Source: Mermis nigrescens (taxonomy: Eukaryota > Nematoda > Enoplea > Mermithida > Mermithidae). From it: a stretch of DNA of 64,000 nt. Of the stretch, positions 9,965 through 21,600 are shown one piece after another. Within the stretch, counting starts at the first letter, position 1, and the number at the start of each line of letters is the position of its first letter. Where the stretch lies: NCBI GenBank assembly GCA_036768485.1, contig JAVLUZ010000142.1:3037848-3101847 (forward strand), read 5' to 3'. The position numbers and the translations under genes are program-made. A model generated the notes under the pieces. It was not told where the DNA came from, ran no database searches, and worked only from the letters and a program-made list of their open reading frames with translations.

Positions 9965-12886
9965 CTGTAGAAACGTAAAATTGATAAGTGAAGATTCTAA
10001 AATGATAAAACAAGTTGGAGCTGAACCCTTCACGTACATAAAAAATTTCTAAGAACGCTACTTTCTAATAAATGAAGATTTATCTATTTTTATTAAAACA
10101 TAATAATGTATTTAGAAAACACATTTTTGCGCTAAAAAAGCTTGCTGCGAGCATTTTTCATAACAAGCGTGTTTTTGTATCTGAGTTTCTGATTTTTTTA
10201 CAACGATAGCCTTTTTTAGTCAACAGAAGAGAAATGTAAGAATTGGATTTTAGATATCCTTATTGAAAACTTGCGGAAGTCGCGCTGTTTATTTATCTAA
10301 ACAACTTATCTTTTCACAATTCAAAAAATTGCTTTGAATGTCAAAACCAAGAATTGTCAACTTCGCATTCTATATTTGTTCTATAAGAAATTGTTTGCTC
10401 CATGTTTCACAATCAATTTTAGTACCTCTGAGATGCATATAAGTGTAATTTCATGCATATAACGACTTATTTCTGCGAAATATGTAAGCAGACGACAGAG
10501 CAAGAAAGATGCGATTCATAGTTGTAGAAAGACAGTTTTTTAACGATAAATATTAATTTCTTCTTACTAACTCATCTTTCTGCAATAAAATTTTAGGTTT
10601 GACAAGCAAGCGCAGCATGCAGGGCTTATAAAAGTCTCCGAGCTCAATAATTTGCAATCTTTGGATTAGAGATGTGCCGGGGCCGCCATTTCCGCCGGGG
10701 ACCGGCGGCCTAAAGTTGTGCATTAAAACATGTCATTGAGATACCGAGTCGTGCGAATATGGCGCACTACTAAATTAACAATTGTCTGATTTTCTGAATA
10801 CCTATTCTACTGTTTCTACATCCATATTTTGAATGTATTTTACTCTACAATTGAGTGCTTTTACTTTTCAAAACACGACTTATTCGGTTTGTCATAGGTA
10901 AACACGCAATGGAACAACTGTTTGTTGGTACTCCGGTGGAACCTGTGACTACCGTGGCATGTGTTTTTTAGTTGAGCCTTGAACCTACATAGTATAGGTT
11001 GCGCAGTTGTGTTTGTTTTGTTGCTTCACCTTTATTACTCTGCTGATTACTTGATGAATTGTTGCACGATTGGTCTGACCGTTTCCAAAAACTAATCTTA
11101 GCCCATTTACACCTTCTCAACTTAGAGCACACACCTGCTCATCGCAATTAATAAGTTGTTCTGTTAAACTATAAAAAAAACTTTCTTTTGGGTCCGTTTT
11201 CTCTTTGTTCACAACACTTATCTGTTTACTCGCTGATTTTGATTCCCCATTAATCAGAGAGGATATATTACTGAAATTGATCTCAAAATCAGATCACATT
11301 TAAATTTTTCAAAAAAATTATCAGCAAGAAGTTTTCAACAAAATTCGAATACTTTTTCTTTGTCACAATGTGTTCTCAATTTATTACCTCGATTCGAATT
11401 CGATCTACCTGACGAACTTATTTGTCACTGGATTTCTTATATACAAGTATGCATTACCTTAAAAATAACACAAATAGCTGACTCTTCATGCTGTTTAGAA
11501 ATATAAAAATGCGTCGACTTTGATTATCAAAAGAAATTGCTAATGCTTGGAAACGAAAAAAGATTTTTCTGCTTTCTGAGTAATAAAACTACTCTTTTCG
11601 CAGTTATTGCATACATGTTAATTATTTTTTGCAGGCGCCGGGGCCGCCCTGGCCCCGGCGACGGGAGCCTGGCACATCTCTACTTTGGATTTACTTTTAT
11701 CAATAAAAAATCATAAACGTTTTTAAGACTTTTTAAGACTTTGAGAGTCAATAAGGCTACACTAAAACAACATATCTATCAAAATAATTAAAAAGTCAAG
11801 ATCACGTTTTTTTCTGAAAATCTTGGTATTCCGAAAAATATTGAAACGTACGCAAATGTGTAATTTGGAATTCTCAAGACGTGTATTTTTTCAGCACATA
11901 CGCACTGCATATTAAATCCCTAAAATCTCTCAAGCGCGTTTAACGTTCAGAAGCGATTTTGAAAGCCTGTTTAATTAACGGCACAAAGTTTAATGCAATG
12001 AAACTAGAAAAGATGAAAATACGAGGGTTTGACAATGACGTAGCTTTTTGGCGAATTTTCATCGCAGAGCATTTTTATACAAACGATGTTCTAGATCGTT
12101 CAATTTTAGCTAAACGTGCTGGATCAAATCATATTTTATCAGCTGATTCATGAGCAGTTGCCAGTTATATAAGGTTAAGTGACTGGTTAAAATCCAAATT
12201 TTTGCAAACTGTGCTGATAATTCGATATGTGGTGAAATAAAGAGATGTCTGTTCAAATTCATGACGACTTAATGAATTTTCATCGCACCAGTGAACATTG
12301 AACAATTTTTCATAAATTTTTCTACCATTTTTCCCTATTGATATCAGATATCAGGTGACAGATCCGTGTTTAGTTTCTCAAATTTAGGACATTTTTATTA
12401 ATTACTTAGTCTTTTATAGCTCTCCAAAAGTGCTTAAATTGATAAGAAACTGTTTAATAACGTAGTTTTAACACTATTTTAACGCTTATACCAGTTTTTG
12501 AGGTCAATTTGGTCCAAAAACACAATTCTTCACCCCCACTTATACTAGCAGACCCCCTAAATCGGCCATGTTGTGCATCTATGGTCACGAATAGACATGC
12601 ACGTGGGGGATTTTGGGGTTCTAGACCCCATAGAATGAAAGAGTGGAACATTTTGATGGGAAATGAGGCAAAATGGAGGCCAAAAACGGATGAAAATTGG
12701 AAATTGCCTTCAAAAGCGCTTCTAATTGACCAGAAACTGTGTAATGACGTAGATTTAACACTATTTTAGCGCTTATGCCAGTTTTTTTAGTTAATTTTGA
12801 CCCAAAAGTCACAATTCTTGACCCCAGGCCGACTGACCCTCCCCCAGGTCGACCATGCCGCGCATCTACGGTCGCGAGTGGCGTAC
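9965..12886 (-). other. Intron 18
   Basis: It holds the hAT-like element at 10667-11682. Two consecutive copies of repeat A (about 12425-12590 partial, 12594-12886 full) follow; the second runs into the donor of exon 18. An open frame at 11959-12153 on the + strand is unsupported. Confidence 0.6.
10667..11682. mobile_element. Non-autonomous hAT-like element with 8-bp target duplication
   Basis: The ends TAGAGATGTGCC and GGCACATCTCTA are inverted. CTTTGGAT flanks both sides (10659-10666 and 11683-11690), an 8-bp duplication typical of hAT transposons. Next to each end lies a GGGGCCGCC/GGCCCCGGC segment. The interior of about 1 kb is AT-rich and has no transposase. Confidence 0.88.
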
Positions 12887-13493
12887 CTAGTACCGTCATT
12901 CAAACGCGAATTGCTCGCTACCACTTCGCTCAGCTTAAAGCGGCCTTCGCGGCTGCCGTCGTCGTCGACGTTCGCTTCGCCGCTACATCCGGCGATTTCT
13001 TCTTCTTCGTCATCCGTTTCGCGTTCCCAGTCGCCGTCCACCCCTCGGCTTTGAATTTCCGAGGAGTCGTCGCATTGATCGCCCGTCGCTAAGTCGGCAG
13101 AATCGTTCCCTTGCTTTTTGATGGTAATCAGCTCCTGATTCTGCTGGCCGCAATCCTTAACGCTTTTTTCCGGCGACGGCGCGACGCTCTGTTGCTGCTT
13201 CGTCTGCTGCGGCTGCCGAACGCCGCCGCCAATAGGAAAACACTGCTCGGAAAGGCGTTCGTAGGCGGCGCTCATTGAGCGACTCGAAACGTGAAACCGA
13301 GTCGCTTTCGCCGGCTGATCGGGATGACGAGCCTTCGAATGACGCATCGTCTCCGGTTGCACGAAGCTGGCGTAGGTGCAATATTGACAACGGAATTCGA
13401 AGTCGCCGACGTGCTTGGTCATGTGCTTCGTTTTGGACAAATGATCGGACGCCACCATCTCGCGACAAATCTGGCATTGTATCTCAGTAGAAT
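12887..13493 (-). CDS. Exon 18: complete module 11
   Basis: The acceptor TTTTCTTCAG gives Asp with exon 17. An ATG lies just upstream, but the acceptor is strong and the phases fit. The module is whole: CQIC...HMTKH, linker VGDFEFR, CQYC...HSKARH, then ERLSEQCFPIGG 27 residues on. A Gln-rich stretch and an acidic stretch (DDEEEE) follow. The donor ACTAG|GTACGC is phase 2. A dispersed repeat begins at the donor itself, so the repeat abuts the exon. Confidence 0.82.
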
Positions 13494-15334
13494 CTGAAGA
13501 AAACTCCATTGTTACACATGGTCAAACCGTCGGGGCAGGCACGTAGCTGGCCGTCCTATTTTGGGGGGACCAACACCAATTTTTGGGGGACTAAGCCCAA
13601 AAAGGCCAAAAATAGCCCAAAATAACGTTTAAAAAGTCATATTTTTCCGATTTTTTGATTTTGGGAGGTCCAAACCCCCTCCAGAGCGTGCTTGAAGGCA
13701 AGTAGCTGGCCGTCCTATTTTGATAGGACCAACACTAATTTTTGGGGGACTAAGTCCGAAAAGGTCAGAAATAGCACAAAATAACGTTTAAAAAGTCATA
13801 TTTTTCCGATTTTTCAGAATTTTGGGGTGGTCCGAACTCCCGCCCCCTTTCCCCAGAGATACGTGCCTGCGTCGGGGAGGGGTGAAAGTCAAAAAATTTG
13901 GAGATAGCAACTAAAGTGCTTCGTAAAAAAACGATTTTACGGCGGAAAACGATGGTATAGCTTTAAAACCATCTTTTTCGAGCATTTTGGCAAATATATA
14001 GCCCTTTTGAACTCACAAAGATAGAAATGTAGCCTTTTGAACTAAAAATGGCTATTTAGCCTTTCTTGAAGTCGGGGTGATAGCTATAAATCCTTTTAAA
14101 GCTCAGAAAAACAAGTATGCAGCTTTTTCGAACTCGCATTGTGTGTTTCTGAGTCCAAAAAAGGCTATTTAGCCAGTTTTCATAGCTCACAAAAGGCTAT
14201 ATATGTAGCGACGTTGTTTTCGGCCAAAATGGTTACACAGCTATCAGTATCCTGAAGTTCAGGTGGAGTAAGACTCTCTCAACCCCCGTGCCCACGTATG
14301 GTTGCGAAAAATCATAAAAGTCGTTCTTAAATTCGAAAAAAATTTAAATGCTACAAGACTACCGAACGATCTATATGTTTGATAAGCATCTGTGCTAGGC
14401 AAGAGCGCAAGCATTTTGCGAAGCGATTTTCCTTACATCAACGATTAAGGTTTTCAGCATTCTGAAAACATAAATAAAACAGAAAAGAAAAATAAATGAG
14501 AATATTGAATGAATAATAATATAAAGTCATAATAAATAAAGTCATAAATGAGAACGTTCGCTCAACGAGAAAATGCCAAGACAGTTTTTTTGTGACGATG
14601 TTCTATTTGCCAAAAAGAATCGTAAGTTAGTGCTAGTAATAACGCTTTTAAGAACAGCGCACAGAACGCGAGAGCGCAAATGCACTTTTTTGCATCACAC
14701 GTTTTCTCTAAGCATAAACATCAAACTTTAAAGTATATTTCAAGTAGGTGAAACATTTTGCGATAGCGGCTCCAAGAAGCAAGATATAACGCACAAGCCA
14801 GAAATGATGGAAATTTATCAACACAAAGCGAAATGAATCAAAATGAATGAAAACGACAATGAAGATGTAAAAATGTGTGTTGGGGTTAGAATGATTTCTT
14901 ATTATTTCTATTACATAGGATAAAAGTGAAGCGAATAAGTGAATATTACTCTGCGCGCAACATTTATATATTTAGTTATAAAAAGTGAAACTTATAATAA
15001 TACGAGATGTGAGCCGTGAGACCAAGATGCTATGAATCAAATCTATATCGGCAAATTCTCGAATTGTCGCAAAACGAGCTCATAGTTTTTTATGTCTTTG
15101 ATACCTATGCATGACCCGGGCAAGCATGAGATAAGAATCAAGAATTTGCGCGATCACGAGCTTTCCGAACCACCGGCGAATTTCATTTACGTCAATCAGC
15201 GAAAGTTAAGAATTCTTTCAATTCATCGACCCAGGAATTCAAGGAATTTAACTAATTATAAAAACATAGATGTACAGAGATTCCTTTTAATAAAAACTGA
15301 ACACAGAGAGATACAAGCTTCTTTACACAATTAC
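13494..15334 (-). other. Intron 17
   Basis: Two tandem units of about 155 bp sharing CACGTAGCTGGCCGTCCT lie at 13536-13870. A repeat dominated by GGCTATTTAGCC-like palindromes follows at about 13870-14290, then AT-rich sequence to 15334. An open frame at 15092-15514 on the + strand is partly a shadow of exon 17. Confidence 0.55.
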
Positions 15335-15867
15335 CCGATTCCACCGATTGACCAATCAGCGCGACCTTTTCCACATTGCTCGAATCGACCAAGAACGATA
15401 TGGACGAAACGCTCTCGCTGGACACAACGTCGTGCAATCGCTTCAAATCCTCCAAAGACGTGTCTTCGTCGAGCAAAGCGGGCGAACGACGACTCAGTCG
15501 CTTATCCGCCTTGATCGACGACGGCTCGCCTTTCTCCGAGTCGCTCGGCGGCCTGGCTACAACGCCAGCAGTCGATAAAAAGCCGATCGGTTGGCCCGTC
15601 GCCGAAGAATATTTTTGGCCGCCGTCCTTGGCGGCCGACGAACGGGCGGCGCTTTCGGCGGCTCCGGCCGAGCCGCCGAGCCGTGGACTGCGACCCGCTA
15701 AGCTGCGAAAACACCTGGCGCGAGTTTGGGCGATTTTTCGATCAATGTTCGCTATCGGGTTGAAGACGACGCGATCGGCCGCATCGGGCAACGCGTGAGC
15801 GGTGAGCAAGTGCCGCTTAGCCAGCTCTTCGAGACCGGATCGGAAGTCGCAGGAATCGCAACGAAAT
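15335..15867 (-). CDS. Exon 17: finger 2 and CF motif, module 10, long Ser/Ala linker
   Basis: The acceptor ATCCTTTAG adds A to CC, restoring Pro before FRCDSC. Finger 2 closes at HLLTAH. QTRARCFRSLAG follows 27 residues later, with Arg instead of Pro. About 130 residues rich in Ala, Ser and Gly, then Ser and Asp, form the linker. The donor ATCGG|GTAATT, phase 1, is chosen because exon 18 starts with two bases; a nearby phase 0 donor (TGT|GTAAAG) would not fit. Confidence 0.78.
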
Positions 15868-17360
15868 CTAAAGGATTAGCTCGGTGCTATAGTCTGTTTC
15901 ATTTAACTTTGCGGTTTTTTTGAGAATTTTTCAGCAAGAATTAGGCTACAAAAGTAGTTTAAAATTTTCATGCAGCAATGCGGCTTAATAATGGTATATG
16001 AATCCACGTGACTCAATATACTGTAGAATATCATATTTACCGTATTAGTTTAAAGCACTTTTGTAGTCGCTTTAAACTTTTACAAAAACCTCAAAGCTAA
16101 ATGAAACGGACTATAGTGCTGCGAAAGATATGACTAAAAGATAAACAGATAATAATTACATCTCGACTTGTTGTCAAACTGCTTTAGTTGCGCTAAATCT
16201 GACCTATTCTACTAGATGCGCCAATTGAATAGCTACAAAAACAATGCTATCGGCCCTTTTGGGGACCAATATGAGCATAGAAAAATGAATTTCCCTAAAA
16301 TAGATAAAAAGATAAAGATAAGATTTTTGAAAAAGTCAAACTTACTTCAACTCAAGATAATTCGATTCAACTGCTCAAATCTATCTTTGCGAGGGCAGAA
16401 AATCTTTCTTTTTTCTTATCTTTTACAACACTACACGGTAAAGTATTCGTACTAAATGATTATATAGTCCCCGGTTCGGCCAATAAGCTACTTTTTGTCA
16501 CATATACGTTTTGGCGTAAAATCAGCGCATATACGTGTGTATCAACAGCGAGATTTACATAGATATATATTAGGAAGGTATCAGAAAACAATGTATTATG
16601 CCACTTGTCAGATAGTCATGTAATAATGAACGATTTAAGCAAAAATTTGTGATTTTGACAACAGAATCCTATAAATTCGAGTTACAGCAAAAATTCTGAA
16701 CTCAGGAACGACCTTGAGCAATAAATGACAACATTTCAGCCAACAAAACGAAAATGCATAACTTGTAGAAAGCTTAACAACAACAGTTCCAAAATACTCG
16801 TAGTTGCAACGAGTCAGGTCAGACAAAAGAACATTAAGTGGAAAGTACGATTTAATCTGAGCTAATTAAGTATCCACATGCCCATAATACATATCGTACA
16901 TCTCTCCGCACCCAATGTCGGTCGTCCCCTCATTCCCCAAATCAGAAAATTTGGACTCGCTCCGCCCCTCGATTTTTGGCGAAAACTTGCGTTTTTTGGC
17001 TATAAGTTGCTTTTTTTGCCATTTTTGATCGAAATAAGGGGCCATTCACCCCCCTATTTCGAGCCCTTACACGTGTGACAAATATACATAACGTGCTTTA
17101 GTGAAGAAGCGATACTGGAAAGCAGCTTTTCGTTCGACTATCATTGAATCGTGTTGTGGCAGGTATCAGCTACACGTGTTGTATCGTCTTTTCCCCTGAA
17201 TTTTCACCGACAGTGCTCTAACACATTCTCCGACAGTTCGCAGGAGTTTCTATTTTTGAACGTTTATAATTCTTTCCTTGATATGGCTCAAAACTTTTTA
17301 ATTTTAAGCACAAAGTCGTCGAAACAGACTATTGAATTGCTGAGAGTAAGAAAGACTTAC
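15868..17360 (-). other. Intron 16
   Basis: A 230-bp MITE sits 20 bases upstream of the exon 17 acceptor. The rest is unremarkable except a C-rich repeat fragment around 16910-17060. Confidence 0.55.
15887..16116. mobile_element. MITE with CTATAGTCTGTTTCATT ends, 230 bp
   Basis: CTATAGTCTGTTTCATTTA and TAAATGAAACGGACTATAG form the inverted ends. The interior resembles the element at 55196-55420, including AGGCTACAAAAGT and GTATTAGTTTAAA segments. Confidence 0.8.
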
Positions 17361-17810
17361 GGTTTGTAGTCCAAATGCATCCTCGTATGCCATTCTAACG
17401 CTTCGTCCGCTGGATCGACGAAGACGGCGCACCAAGTGCATTTGACGCCAGTTCCATTTTCTGGCGACGCCACGACGTCGGCCAGGCGTCGACCGTCGGC
17501 GTTGCAGCGATCGAAAAACTCTTCGCGCGTCGACTGCAGCAAACAATTGACGTCGTCGACTGCTCCGAAGGTTCGACGCGATAAAAAACCATCAATCAGA
17601 GCCACAAATCGATTTTGAAAATCTAATTCGTGCAGCGTTATAGCGGCAAAAGAAGGCGATTGTCCCTCGGCGTTCAAAGCGCCGGCGGCGTTCTGGACGT
17701 CCGTAATGTTATCTTCGACCGATTCGTTCTCGACGCCATCTTCGACGCCGCTTCCGCAAGCCGGCGGATGCACGGTGGCCAAACGATTGAGTTCTTCTTT
17801 TAACGATTTC
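17361..17810 (-). CDS. Exon 16: linker and finger 1 of module 10
   Basis: The acceptor CGCGTTTTCAG adds G to AG (Arg). About 115 residues of linker, acidic at first and then with a leucine- and phenylalanine-containing segment that may be folded, precede CTWC...HTRMH and LDYKP. The donor AAACC|GTAAGT is phase 2 and falls in the Pro codon of the inter-finger linker. The exon is CG-rich. Confidence 0.8.
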
Positions 17811-19731
17811 CTGAAAACGCGTTTGTTTCCGATTTATCATAGACTCTGTACATTCCGTTTCAACTTTCCCATTTTCACATTTTGCACAAAAATTCGAGCG
17901 GCTGAAAAAGAGCTCTGAAAGACACCTGTGCGCATCGATGTTATCGTTTGTGCCCATAAATCATTTTAGCCGTAAAATCATTGTCCCGCGCAAAAATCTA
18001 TATTTATTGGACAGCGGTAAGATTTCTAGACTGCCATGAAAATCATTAAATGTCGTTCAATAGTATCGCACGAGGCGGCGGATGAATAAAACGAAATTAA
18101 AAAATAAGGTACAATAAATAATTAATATAAAATGATACCATAACATAAATGGAAGATAGAAAATTAAGGTTATAAAGAATCAAAAAGCATTTTTTCATTT
18201 TTTATCTGCGGACTATGTCGAGCTAATGTTCATGGGGGCAGTCGAGCCCCTGCTGCCCTTACAATATCAACTCTTAATTACCTAACATAGCATACAAAAG
18301 CAGATTTCTGTGGGGCACTGGGGAATAGCGAAGGAGTCAGTTACGGATAAGAGTCTGCATGATTTTTAAAAAATTTTCGCTGACGGTGTACAGTATTCAC
18401 GACTACACTCAATTCATTTACCGTACTCGGTCAGCTAATTGGCAGTAAAAATTCCTGGAATTCGCATTTAAACTTATGCGAAACAAACTATGCATAGTCG
18501 CATCAATAACTCAAATTATTCTGTGAGCTAGATTCATGCAATGTAATTACTCGTACATTTCATTTCACTAGTAAAAAAATAAGCTGCGTCAGCGTCTGAT
18601 AGATCAGTCAACAATTTTGCACATTCTAAATAACATCAAAGACGCAAAAATTACTTTGGTCGTAATATCAAAATCAAAATTCAAAACTTACGATAAGGTT
18701 GACGTAAGATATGGTTGTCTTTGTACCAAAATTTAAGTCAAAAAAACTAGTTATTCGTGCACTTAGCTCTTTTAACGCCCGGCATTTGTTTTAATCAAAA
18801 TCCTTTTTCACACCGACTCTTTAAATAAGTACCACAACATTGAAATCAACTAATTCAGAATTATTATTCATAACAGAAAATATACACTGGGACATTTAGG
18901 GCCCCCTTCCTTTGGCCAAACTTTATCATTCATCTTCATCGCAATACTTGCAAAAAATCAGACGGCTGATAAGAGACATATGTAATAATTAGCATCATAG
19001 ATGCACAAATTCATAGTCTTTTTTTGTCATCCAAATGACGAAAATGGTAGAAACGCCCCCGTAAAACGCTTTTATGTGCGTGACAAGCTTGCATCTTTTA
19101 GCATACCCAGTTGATTTTGACTGCATTAGATCGCTTTTAACATAAAGGAGAAATTTTAATTTTTTCAGACCATTTAGACACAATTCAGAGCGCTTTTTGA
19201 GTAAACCGAACGCAAAATTATTCGAAGAAATTTGACATTACTGCTTTTGTCGTAAAAAACGATACAAAAAATGTTCTGTCAGCTCAAAATCCCGACAGTA
19301 CCTGCCCTCTTCTTACTCTCCGGGGATATTACCCTCTCTCATCCCCATCCCCCCCATGTGCATGTAAGATTAGCACATTTGTATGTTTTTTTTAAATAAT
19401 TATTAATCTAGCATGTAGCATGTGTATGTAGATTAGTTGTGGCTATAGATGCACAGCATAGCCAATAGGGGGGGGTGTCAAGCATTGAGCTTTTTGGGCC
19501 AAAATGACCTCAAACACGTACATTGGCGCTAAAATAGCGTTACAACTACGTTATTGCAGTTTCCGGTCAATTTAAAGTACTTTTGAAGAAAATCTTCAAT
19601 TTTAATCCGTTTCGGGCCTCAGTTTTGCTTCATTTTTCCAAGAAAATTTCCCTTTTTTCCATTCTGGGGGTCTATTAGACCCAAACCCCTGCCCATGTGC
19701 ATGTCTGGTAGTGGCCCGAAAAGCTTCTTGC
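17811..19731 (-). other. Intron 15
   Basis: The first 1.3 kb is plain AT-rich sequence. A minus-oriented dispersed repeat J fragment lies at about 19230-19370 and a minus-oriented repeat A copy at about 19440-19715, ending just short of exon 15. Confidence 0.55.
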
Positions 19732-20021
19732 CTTGCAGTTTCCATTTTGCTGTTCATCCGCGCAAGATCCTCCGGCGCAGCCGGTGTTAAGTCGTCAGCC
19801 GGAAAGCACAATATCCTACCTTCGAAAAGCAACGTTTTCAACAGGTCGGACGTTTTTAGAAAACTGTTCACTTTGACCGTTTCGAATTTATGCACGCTAT
19901 CTAAGTGCCGTTTGACTTTGCCAATTATGCAAGATTTGTAGGGACAGTAAGGACATGAGTGCGGTTTGTATCCCAAATGATTTTTCACGTGAACGTCCAG
20001 TGAGTTATTGTGAATGGAAAC
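19732..20021 (-). CDS. Exon 15: finger pair 9 and CFP motif
   Basis: The acceptor CTGATTTTTAG is phase 0 and completes finger 1 (HVKNH). Linker LGYKPHS and finger 2 (CPYCPYKSC, HLDSVH) follow, then GRILCFPAD 27 residues on. The donor is best read as a GC type, TGCAAG|GCAAGA, in phase 2, because the next exon fits that phase and because a dispersed repeat starts about 25 bases further on. Confidence 0.78.
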
Positions 20022-21327
20022 CTAAAAATCAGTATATTATAAGATGAGTAAATAAATTAAAGAACGCACGACACAACGACACGACTTTCCGAAAGCAACA
20101 CCAGATTTTTCAGCTTTCGAGAAAAGCGAGCTACTTTTCGCAAGACGCGTAAAAAACTAGATGATTTCACAAGAAAGTAGGGCAGGTCTTATCGGCAAAG
20201 CTTAATCCACTGATAATTATAAGACGGAAGAGAATGGCTGCTAATAAGCTTTGATTGTCTCTGATGAAAAACTCTGTAAGTCGAAATACTGAGAATCAGC
20301 TAACCGTTTTTACTATATATACTGATCAAAAATCGCTGATTTATTAGTCATGCATACATGCACATAGGGGTGAGGGGGGTATTACCCCTTTGAAGGGTCA
20401 GCCGGACAGGTACTGTCCGGCGATTTTGAGCTGATGGAACGTTTTTGCCTCATTTTTGAGGTCAAAAGCAGTAAAAACGTCACATTTTTTTCGGCGCTTC
20501 GCACCAGATTAGTACTTTTAAATACTTTTTACTCGAAAAGCGCCTAATATTGATAAATTTTTGCATTCTTCTAGTGTTAAAAGTTATATAATACAGTCCA
20601 AATGGACTAAAAATGCTTTTAAAATGCGGTATTATACGAAAAAACGTTTTTTAGGCTATTTTGACCATTTTGATCATTAAAACAGCAAAAAAATCGTGAA
20701 AGGATTTTCAGGATTTCACCTCCCCTCCTGCCGACCCTGACCTTGTGCACCTAAAATTGTACGCGTGGGACACTTCTCCTAAATACAAAAATAGACATTT
20801 TACAATGAGAAAAAGTGGAAAATTAGGGCCAAACCAGAATAAAATTATAAATGTTGAAGATAGTTTTTCGTTATTTTAACATTTATACCTATTTTACACC
20901 GTCCTAGCTCAAAATGTTTTTGGCTGACCCCTTTCACATGATGACAACTGCCAACCAATCAGAAGATTCTGTTTTTCAGCAAATAATAATATACGATTCC
21001 ATCATCAAAGGCGCTAATTTTCCGCTAGAGGGAATCACCGAATGGAGTGTTGTTTTTTTGAAAAAATAGCTTAGATGGGAAACTTTTAAACATTCAAGAA
21101 ATTAAGTCGAAATTCCAGGATGAAAAATTATTTAAATTTCAAGGAATATGTGATTCGCTTTGCTCTATTCGAGTACATTTCTAGTACATTCTGTTAAATT
21201 TATAAAATTAAACTTTGAAATAATAAAATTTTACACGCATAGTATAGAAGTAAGTGAAATTTGCGCTAAAAATAAGGAAAATAAATAATATAAGAATATT
21301 TAAGATAATTTTTGATTCCTTCCTTAC
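20022..21327 (-). other. Intron 14
   Basis: A + oriented repeat J copy lies at about 20340-20760, with a GGACAGGTACTGTCC palindrome and a hairpin core near 20482. A worn repeat A relic follows at about 20780-20950. Confidence 0.55.
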
Positions 21328-21600
21328 CCACTGGTTGCACAAGCGACATGGCGCTCTTCCTTCAGTGCTGATTGGAGCTTGATTCAATGGCTTGCTCTTG
21401 ACGGATTTCGGTTTAAAATTGGGATTTCCAGTCAATTTCATCAGGAAAATTTGCTGCTTAGAAATCATTTGTTGTTCGTCATCTGAATCACCAGAAGCAG
21501 TCCAATTCGGTGACGTGCCAGTCACAAGGCTTGAAATACCGGTCCCAGGAAAACATAAATCAGCCAGGGCACGGCGCGACTCACTATTACTGACAGTCGG
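21328..21600 (-). CDS. Exon 14: CFP motif of module 8 and first Cys pair of module 9
   Basis: The acceptor TATTTTGTAG is phase 0. RRALADLCFPG comes 25 residues after the last His of exon 13, the expected spacing. A Ser/Asp/Gln-rich linker and a Lys/Pro-rich stretch follow, then CRLCNQW, the opening of finger 1. The donor CAGTGG|GTAAGG is phase 0. This is the only first finger split by an intron. Confidence 0.8.

Noticed and set aside
11959..12153. 64-residue + strand frame in intron 18
   Set aside because: No domain, no splice sites, and isolated in AT-rich sequence.
12775..13509. Long + strand open frames over exon 18, and similar ones over exons 4, 5, 16, 17 and 22
   Set aside because: They are antisense shadows of the zinc-finger exons, with no domain and no splice or start support.
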